From Ottelia alismoides (taxonomy: Eukaryota; Streptophyta; Magnoliopsida; Alismatales; Hydrocharitaceae), in contig JAZKJV010005764.1 in the NCBI GenBank assembly GCA_037367405.1, positions 248,001 through 312,000 on the forward strand: a stretch of 64,000 bases of DNA, given 5' to 3'. The position numbers and the translations under genes were made by a program. A model generated the notes under the pieces. It saw only the letters and a list, made by a program, of their open reading frames with translations, ran no database searches and was not told the DNA's origin. Positions 56,593 to 64,000 of the stretch are shown in pieces. Within the stretch, counting starts at the first letter, position 1. Each line of letters begins with the position of its first letter.

Positions 56593-56689
56593 ATCCTTTA
56601 ATTCCTTATCAAGGAGGACTTTCTTCACAACCATTTAGAGTAATTTCAAATAAATAAATGTGACTATTTCTAAGATATTCCATGTTCAT

Positions 56690-57490
56690 GCAAACTTAGC
56701 CATCATAGTGTAGGTTTGATAGAAGGATATTCTAGCTTTCTAAGCATAACCCTCGACAACTAAGCTTTATATTTATCGACATTACCACCCAGATAATTTT
56801 TTTCGAAGACCCACTTACAACATATAGATATTCTACCTTATAGAAAATCACATAACTCTATAGACACACACACACACATCATTTAGCTCAAGTGAGTGCA
56901 ACTTCTCCATCAATGCAACCACCACTCGAATCCATCGCTTCATTAGAGGATATGTGATTTGTATAATTCGTTGTGTTCTTGTATGAAGTTTAACATGATA
57001 CCTTGCATTCATAAAAATAATAGACTTCCATCGCTAAGGTTGTGTTTTGGACCTTGTGTTGCTGATTTACTCATGGGTTCACCCGCTTCTTCTAAAGAAG
57101 TATCGGTATTAAAAGATTCATCCTCTAGGGGTGTACGATAAATATCACTGATTAATTCTTATGATAAATATTACTCATTAGTTCTTGTCTTACCACTGAG
57201 TTGCCTTCATTTGTCTTATAGGGAAAACCTTTGGTTCATTTCACTCTCGATGTGATTTTCAAGAAAAGTTGCATCAAGATTTTCGATGGGACATTTAGAC
57301 TCATTGAAGAAGCTATGTTCTTTAGAGAATTCACTATATCCAATAAATGTGCAATGTAATGTCTTCAATCCCAACTTATCGTGTAAGTTGACTCAACTAG
57401 GATATGGGAAACACGTCCTTGTTTTTTGGACATGGCCTAATTTAGGTTTTCCTGTCATTCCAAATTTCATATGACGTTGGTTCTACGATA
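56690..57490 (-). pseudogene. Copia polyprotein relic, integrase end to reverse transcriptase start
   Basis: Minus-strand reading from 57380 downward gives CTFIGYSEFSKEHSFF-like text and CPIENLDATFLENH, the conserved segment after the copia integrase. A linker with EDESFNTDTSLEEAGE follows. Then from about 56935 SNEAMDSSG, and around 56830 KWVFEKN, are the start of the copia reverse transcriptase. There are many stops. It is a different copia lineage from A-C. No LTRs were found. Confidence 0.6.
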
Positions 57491-58088
57491 TACATGAAAT
57501 TATCAACATATTCTTTGTAAATTAATAAGTCTTCTGTGAAAGCAATATATATGGTACCGATCAGTCTTTAGAGGAGAAAACCCGCACCCCCTCTTCGTAG
57601 ACAACTAGAGAGCAGTCGTTGGAGATTCTTGGGCCATGGAGGTAAAGTAATCATCTATCCCAAGGGAGTAGTCGATTAAGTGTCCTCCTAGCTAGTTGTC
57701 CATTGGCTCTTCCCGATCTACCAAATGACTTTTGATGGATGATTTTGATCCTAGAGTAAGAGTAGTTGATCGCATCAAAAGAATAGTCAATTAAGTGATC
57801 TCTTGCAAAGAATGGTCAGAGATTAGTGACTACCATTACCACACATAAACAGTAAAAGCATCACAAGTAAATTCAAGTATGGCGACCCTTACACAGAACA
57901 TATGGATCAAATCTCTTTTTTTTCTTTCATGCAGATCCAATGGTTCCAGCGAAAGTAGAGGTGTGAATTCCATTTCATGCAGATGGGCAGTTCAAACAAC
58001 GAGGAAGGAGAGAGGAAGACGACAAAGCCCATCCAATCTGAAACAGCAAGATCAACGTCAGCTGCCTCCAACTAATTTATTAGATGAT
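57491..58088. other. Spacer, no gene recognised
   Basis: It contains the motif TAGTCGATTAAGT / TAGTCAATTAAGT twice (57670 and 57785), otherwise unremarkable. Confidence 0.4.
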
Positions 58089-58465
58089 GGGGAGCTTGCA
58101 CCAAGGTGCATGTAACTTTACATGCACCGGTGCTTATATCTTCCACATTTTTTTATTTTTTTTTAAAATACCACCGTGTATATTCATCTATATATCCCTC
58201 CAATATGCCATTCGAATTTCGTCAGAAACAGAGACTCATATGACCTCCATCTAAAATAGGTAATTTTAACGGTCTTAGAATTGCTGTAATCGGCCTGTTC
58301 TAGATGGAGGTCATAGGAGTCTCTGTTTCTGACGAAATTCGAATGGCATATTGGAGAGATATATATATGAATATACACGATGGTACTTTTTAAAAAAGTA
58401 AAAAAATGTGGAAGATATAAACGCCGGTGCATGTAAAGTTACATGCACCTTGGTGCAAGCTCCCC
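58089..58465. mobile_element. Foldback element, 377 bp, almost entirely inverted repeat
   Basis: Two ~165-bp arms (58089-58253 and 58301-58465) are more than 90 % complementary, separated by a 47-bp loop. The ends are GGGGAGCTTGCACCAAGGTG and its complement. Each arm has a further small palindrome, GTGCATGTAACTTTACATGCAC. It encodes nothing. No convincing target-site duplication (flanks TTAGATGAT and ATCCTCAAT), so the superfamily is left open. It resembles a MITE. A transcript would form a long hairpin. Confidence 0.8.
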
Positions 58466-58564
58466 ATCCTCAATTATAATATTATGATATTAAAAGCAGT
58501 GATTAGGATTTTGTCATGAGTCATGACATGTGAGTTGTGACAACATTAGAGTCTTGTTCATTGC

Positions 58565-58680
58565 TATAGTTCGTGTGATGGTAGTGAAGTTTGCCTCCAT
58601 TTTAAAGAATTCGGATTCGAATCCTGTGGGATGCTCCGGACTCCCGAAGTTGCCAGGTCTACTATAAAAAAGTGATAATT
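58565..58680 (+). mobile_element. tRNA-derived SINE-like fragment
   Basis: TGATGGTAGTGAAG (box A-like, 58577) and GGATTCGAATCC (box B-like, 58613-58624) stand at tRNA spacing with no full tRNA fold. The sequence after box B, GACTCCCGAAGTTGCCAGGT, is non-coding. It is probably a SINE head. Confidence 0.4.
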
Positions 58681-59040
58681 ACGAAATAATTACCGCAGGG
58701 ACGATATAATCATAATATGATCACTTAGACCTTAGTATTACCTTAGAAAAACAGAGCCTCATAGAGAAACTTGAGGGATAATCAGGTTTTAGGGGAATAA
58801 ATTTCAAAAATTGGATAGCAGTTGCTCCAATTACCAAATGGGATATTTCCATAGAAGAATGGATGTCTCTATTATCCATTCACATGTTTTCAGTGGCAAA
58901 GCAGAGAATATCGTGAAATGGGTAGCAAAGGAAAATAACTACACAAGTGATGTGTGACTTAATTTTAAATATCACTGCAACCCTCTAGCCTTCCTATGTT
59001 ATGAGGGGTCATGGCCCTCCCATAATTAGTATATGGTACT

Positions 59041-59455
59041 TGTACCATGTATTAAGTTTTTGATGCGGTATCTCCTTAATTGTATTATAATTAATATTGT
59101 TGGAGAAAAATTATAGAATCATTAAATGATTAAGTGGTATAGTAACATGATTACTATTTTGGAGATCATGATTCGAATCTTATCTCCTTCAATTTTACTT
59201 TCTTTGTATAGTTTAGCCAATCACTTCCAAACATGGGCAGAACTATTTATATCACTTGTACAATGTATGAAGTTTTTAATAAAACTCCTCCTTAATTGCA
59301 TTATAATTAATGTTGTTAGAGAAATATTGTATAGTCATTAAATATTTAATTGGTTAAGAGTAAACGTAACATGATTACTATTTTGCAGATCAAGGTTCAA
59401 ATATTATCTTCATCAATTTTACTTTCTTTATATAATTTATGCAATCGCTTCCAAA
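59041..59455 (+). repeat. Two-copy 217-bp tandem duplication with tRNA-like boxes
   Basis: Units start at 59041 (TGTACCATGTATTAAGTTTT) and 59258 (TGTACAATGTATGAAGTTTT), about 80 % alike over ~195 bp. Each contains an AAGTGGTATAGTAAC-like box A and a GATTCGAATCT or GGTTCAAATAT box B, then TCAATTTTACTTTCTTT. It may be two SINE copies or one that was duplicated. The divergence says it is old. Confidence 0.65.
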
Positions 59456-60330
59456 GTATCAAAATAATTTGATATACAATTGTATTTGAGTTTATTTATC
59501 TCTTCCATTGTTTTTAGTCCCGCTTGTAGATAAAATAAATTTTATTGTTTCCTTTTAGCCATGAACTTTTTTGTTTCAAAATTTCACTTGATAATTTAGC
59601 CTTTTAAGGTGGATTTAGAGAGGCTTAAATTACTATATTTACCAAATTTAAAAAATCATCACTAAAAATACCACTCTATTTGAAAATCTAACAACAATAA
59701 TAGATTTAAATTATAAGTTAATCAAAATTAAAAGATGTTCGATTTAAAAATATCAACTCTATTCAAAAATATTTTTCGAAAATACATAGTTTTTTCCTTT
59801 TCTGATCATACATAATAGTTGTATACTTGACTCATCCTTAGTGAAATTCCTGGTTCCTCCTTGCCTACGTTCATGCCCATCTTCTTCCTCCCATAAAATT
59901 ACTCCAAGGGCCGACAAAATTAAAACAAGTTGAACTATTTCTTGTTATGATCCACAAGACCTCTTGTACTGACTTATTTTGGTGACCGCGTCTTGTGGAT
60001 CCTCTCTCTGTCTTCTCATGGAGCTTAGAGGAACCGATTTTTTTTACCTTTTTACGAAGATACGTTCGTCCAAATATCCCCTTTGGACTCATCCAAACAG
60101 GTTCCATGTGATCCCTTCGGCACCGCGATACTTACGTGTCGATTTGCTCCACTGAGATACACATCCGTTCCGGTTAAAGATGGCGAACCAACGTGAAATA
60201 GAGCATGTAAATTTTCACAAGACCCTATTCATTGTCAAATCTTGTTGAAAGCTTCTTTTTTTTACCGTCTTCTTACAAAGATTGTCAGAAAAGAGAGATT
60301 TAATCAATTCTTACAATATACTCTGCATAT

Positions 60331-60367
<37 letters not shown>

Positions 60368-61017
60368 TCAACAGGCCTTTACCTGTCAGGTTTAGACAAT
60401 TCCATATGCAACGAACCTTGCTGAACTCAGTCTTTTACTTGCACATCCCACCATCGGCAGCTGAACGAGTTGCGGTTTTCGCAACACTATCCCTGAAAAG
60501 CGTCAGAAAATGCATTCTAGGGCACGCTTACTGAATGTCGCTAACAAAGGGCTAATCTAATCAGATATACCGAGACAACATTTCTCAAATGAGACCAGGA
60601 TCACGGGAATACTGGATTTAACTGCGGTTTGCATCAACCTTTTGGAAGAAAAATATTTCATTACTTAGAATGAGAGTCTGCGAGTTAGGTACAATATTTG
60701 ATCAATCGAGCTAACTCGTTAATAACACAAAATCCGTATAGGCCATATTACTGTTCGGGCCCAGAGTTCGCTAATGATTTCAAAGTTGCTATTAACCTGC
60801 TTTCCATGGAAAATCTAACCAGAATGATCTGGTGCATCAGTCAACATATAATTACCCTTGCTGCAGAAACAAATGCAGCTGCAGATGACCAAGTGGACAG
60901 CCATGCTCTGGCGTTCGACTGTCCAACCAGAGACCGTGATCAGGCTCCAAGCATCTAGCAGTAGATTTACGTAAGGTGAGGTTTAGAAATGATCATGCCA
61001 ACTCAATTGCTTAGAAG
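59456..61017. other. Intergenic DNA downstream of the PGP synthase gene
   Basis: AT-rich, with a TA microsatellite at 60326-60368. The 78-codon minus-strand open frame at 59871-60107 has no recognisable relative. The part next to 61017 is expected to be the 3' UTR of the minus-strand gene. Confidence 0.45.
60326..60368. repeat. TA dinucleotide microsatellite
   Basis: About 20 TA units with one A interruption near 60340. Confidence 0.9.
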
Positions 61018-62618
61018 TTACTTTAGCAGTATTCTCCATATTTTCCTCATATATACAGCCAATGACCATACAGCAAGGCCCGCTGAGATATAGAGCAAAA
61101 CCACACCAGAAGCAACCAGCACACCAGCACCAGTTAAACTAGAGAAAACAAGAGAAGATCGATGAGTTGGTTTTAGTGTTACCACAAAATAGTGTCATGT
61201 CCAACAAATTATGTAGTTTAAAAAGAGAGCATACTCAGTATCCCGTGTAGCAAGGAGAATGGTTAACGCTACCATCTGCGTTGCTGTTTTCCATTTTCCC
61301 AAATTATTTACAGCTACAGCCTGCTTTCGAATAAACCATTTCTTTAGTCACTTGAGTAATTTACTGACATCTTAATCAAGAGAGACGGAAACAAAAGACT
61401 TGCAGAGACATCAAGTCAATGGATGTGTGAGAGAAATGACCTCGAGAACTTTGCTGTTTTGAGATGCAGCCCATTCTCTCACTGCAGACATTGTTATCTA
61501 CAAAACAATGTTGACATTATTAGACAAAGTACACGTACCGCTAATGGTCATGAAAATAATAGTAATGTTCCCAATGTACAGCTCCTTTTGTGATAAGTTG
61601 AATTAGTAACATCTACACATTTCACTTGTCGGTTGGCACAAGCTCATGGCGGTGCTTCCTGAGATTGCAGCAACTCTCAGCTTCTGGAAACAAAGAACTT
61701 GAGGCCCACACGCAGGGTTCGAGACTAAAATCAAAGCTAGCTCATGGCAAAGCTATTGCCTGAGCAGGCATGGAGCGGGCCTGATGCTGGTACAGGGAAT
61801 AGTAGTATGTGTAGGGGTAGGGGCGTGGACAGTGGAATTCTATGTACATAGTCACAGAGATCCAATATATAAGTTTTAGTCCAAATCTGTTAGCTTTAAC
61901 AAATTACTTGACAACCAAGCAAAATGGCATGGACAGAAATCTTTCTTTGGGCTTATGAGAATATGAACTTCCAAGGAATATGGGCATTATTGACTATTTA
62001 CAAGGTAACTAACTCAGCAGAGCACACAAGATAATGAGCAAGAATACTTAATTACATACACGGGGAAAGCAAAATGTGAACTTGGTCGGTAAATTAAAAA
62101 ACTGCAAGCCAAAATACCTCTCTGCCAATTATAGCGATTGAAGGAACAGGCAGCAGCCATGGCACATGCCCAAAAATAGCAACCTCCAAAGGTTTTGTGC
62201 ACAACATTACCAATGTGGCAGCAACCATCAGCTGTGTAACCAATATGACAAACAACCAACACATCAAAATATATTTTCTACCAATTAAATGACTAGAATA
62301 ATTAGTCAATAAGAAATTTGCAGTGCCAAGGGCAAAAAACACACAACGGAGGAAGTAAAAACATTAATGCAACCTTGTCAGCTACTGGATCCAGAAAAGC
62401 ACCAAATGCAGTTCCAAGCCGCATCTGTTAATTCAACATCAATGATTATAAGAAAGATCAATATGGAGACAAAATCCATTGCTTGGAAAATTCTTCACTA
62501 GCATAAAGACTTGTGTATACCTTACGTGCAATATAACCATCAAGCCAGTCAGTAATTGCCGCAGCAAGAAATATCACTGTTGTAGCAGTTGTCGACCAAC
62601 GACTTTCTATGTAAAATG
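61018..62618 (-). CDS. PGPS1: Phosphatidylglycerophosphate synthase, last six exons
   Basis: The enzyme joins CDP-diacylglycerol and glycerol-3-phosphate to give phosphatidylglycerophosphate, the committed step to phosphatidylglycerol in plastids and mitochondria. It is an integral membrane protein. The inferred exons on the minus strand are 62618-62521, 62424-62374, 62231-62118, 61497-61441, 61320-61235 and 61138-61018. All have GT/AG borders and consistent phase, giving 527 nt (174 codons plus part of the first, TAA stop). The CDP-alcohol phosphotransferase signature DG-x2-AR-x8-G-x3-D-x3-D is complete across exons 1-2 (DGYIARKMRL...GAFLDPVAD). LMVAATLV, VPSIAIIGRE, MSAVREWAASQN and VNNLGKWKTATQM follow, typical of plant PGPS1. 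Hydrophobic helices lie around LMVAATLVMLC and SGVVLLYISAGLAV. The transit peptide and first helix would be encoded upstream, beyond 62618. No defects are seen. Confidence 0.9.
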
Positions 62619-63227
62619 CTGCAACATCAACAAAAAATCATAAACTAAATAATAAACGAGCGTGTGCAAACGGGTAGGTGTGCATGTGTCCATGCGTGTG
62701 TGGACGTGGGTGTCCGGGTGTGTGGGAGAGATTTTGTATGTGTATGATTTATCCAAGGTAAGCAAGCTTGAAATAGAGCACAGTTTTCGCGTGTCCACGT
62801 ATATAATGAATTTGTTATATCAATCGGTGCTTGTATCTTTTGTCAATCAGTGCCTTTTATCTGTTAACATGTATATATAAAATCTTCACATTTACCTATC
62901 TTGAAGCATTGGTGAAAGTAGGCACCTTCATCTTATCATGACTCACCATTTTGTATTACACCCTGCTTTCGGCTTCCCCAGGTGAGTGCTGGGATCTCAA
63001 ATGACTGGTGAATCCACCAGGTAAGAGGATCGCATGAGCAAAGGAAAAACACTAAGAACATGGAATTGAACCTAATTCAAGCAAGGAGCTCCACGTCTAG
63101 GGAGGAGTGGTACTCCAGTTGGTCTAGCGTTGGTGGATTACGAATAGGGGAAGTGTGTTTTTCCTTGATGCTCGAGTCATGATCACATGAACCATTCTCT
63201 TGGCCTTACATCTTTCAAAACCTAGCA
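62619..63227. other. Probable intron 5' to the visible PGP synthase exons
   Basis: It precedes the first visible exon on the minus strand. It includes a GT-rich stretch at 62660-62725 (GTGTGTGGACGTGGGTGTCC). No exon was recognised. Confidence 0.45.
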
Positions 63228-63470
63228 ACTTGAGACACATCCAATGGAACGCCAAATTACATAGTCATGGAGATGGTGGAGCCTCATTCTCTTGATCGTC
63301 TCTGGTCCAAAAGACCAAAAGCTAAAGACTTGAGACACATCCAATGGATGGCTAAATTACATGGTCATGGAGATAGTTGTCTTATTCTATTGACCATCCA
63401 TGTTCCAATAGCCAGCAACTTGAGACACGTCAAATGGAGGGCTAAACTACATAGTGACGGTGACAACGGA
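63228..63470 (+). repeat. Three-copy tandem repeat, ~100 and ~90 bp periods
   Basis: ACTTGAGACACATCCAATGG-type starts lie at 63228, 63328 and 63418. Each is followed by GG(C/A)(T/C)AAA(T/C)TACATAGTCATGGAGA-like sequence. The first two copies are the most alike. It is non-coding. Confidence 0.8.
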
Positions 63471-64000
63471 GAGTAAAGACTTCAACAATAATGAGCCCGA
63501 TGTCAATGATAATGTGTATGGGTGTGTATTTGGCTTCCTTCGCATGTTGCTAAGCCACATCAAGAATGGCCATGTAACTTTAGCCACCCAGCAATCCAGG
63601 CTGTGTAGATTGAGATATGCTGGACCATTCCAAAGGTCATAGAGTTCAACTCGATGTCAACATGGAAATCAGGTGAGTTGGCCATAGTTGAATGTGAGCC
63701 TCTCCTAATTTTAGATTAGGATGAATTGTGTTCTCAGGAGTTATTCTGCCATCACTCCCTTGAGTGTTTCACGAACTTCTTTGTTCCATAATACTTCTTG
63801 AAGATTACAAACCAGTCTCACGCCACTTGACCTAGAGCACAAGCTCGGGCTTGATGATTTGAACATCCTTGATGCCAGAAGCTATCTGTTTCAACTGATA
63901 ATGGAGTGAATCTCTTTAATCATGTTAAAATATTATATGCTGGTAATTGGATCTTGCCGAGATCTATTTACACTACTCTTTCGCTTAATGTCACATGGCT
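63471..64000. other. Window end, no feature recognised
   Basis: I searched for the N-terminal PGP synthase exons (first transmembrane helix, transit peptide) on the minus strand and found none here. They are probably outside the window. Confidence 0.4.

Noticed and set aside
59871..60107. Minus-strand 78-codon frame, considered as an organelle-DNA insertion or gene
   Set aside because: The peptide matches no organelle or nuclear protein I recognise and has no splice or element context.
63100..63180. Possible tRNA or SINE head (AGTTGGTCTAGCGTTGGTGG ... GCTCGAGTC)
   Set aside because: A box A-like stretch exists but the box B is poor and no fold or 3' tail supports it.
1..64000. CRISPR arrays, bacterial operons, rRNA clusters, antiviral or biosynthetic gene clusters
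   Set aside because: Repeats present are transposon termini, LTRs and microsatellites; coding content is plant transposon proteins and intron-bearing plant genes only.

Overview
The window looks like nuclear DNA of a flowering plant. Host genes are few and intron-rich. About three quarters of the first 48 kb is transposable elements of typical angiosperm types: L1- and RTE-type LINEs, Ty1/copia LTR elements primed by initiator Met-tRNA, a Mutator-like element, and hAT-like and foldback elements. I cannot name the species.

Layout. (1) 1-4.2 kb: a decayed Mutator-like transposase on the minus strand, ending in a duplicated terminal repeat. (2) 4.8-21.9 kb: an old L1-type LINE (host H1). Two younger family-A LINEs (A1 at 5581-10994, A2 at 11165-17012) and a family-B LINE (B1 at 19141-21879) are inserted in it. 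A2 carries a 215-bp hAT-type MITE and B1 a 718-bp hAT-type element. (3) 22.8-45.4 kb: a second old L1 relic (host H2), split by four successive insertions. These are an RTE LINE (itself split by a non-autonomous LTR element and an inverted RTE fragment); a SINE; a degraded copia element A (split by a hAT-like element that in turn contains the young copia B); and LINE B2 (split by the internally deleted copia C). Copia B is the fourth layer of its nest. (4) 45.6-48.2 kb: a copia remnant and a second non-autonomous LTR element related to the first. (5) 49-64 kb: gene-bearing, AT-richer DNA with the 3' exons of a MOS11-like mRNA-export factor (+), a four-exon gene for a plant coiled-coil protein of unknown role (-), and the last six exons of phosphatidylglycerophosphate synthase (-). 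Between them lie a minus-strand copia relic, a foldback element, SINE-like repeats and microsatellites.

Insertion boundaries were set by target-site duplications and by reading frames that resume on both sides of each insertion, so the order of events can be read directly. I see no operon-like system, CRISPR array or rRNA. The most unusual material is the pair of related non-autonomous LTR elements that share two small inverted repeats inside otherwise diverged interiors, and copia B, whose LTRs are almost identical although its polyprotein reading frame is broken three times.
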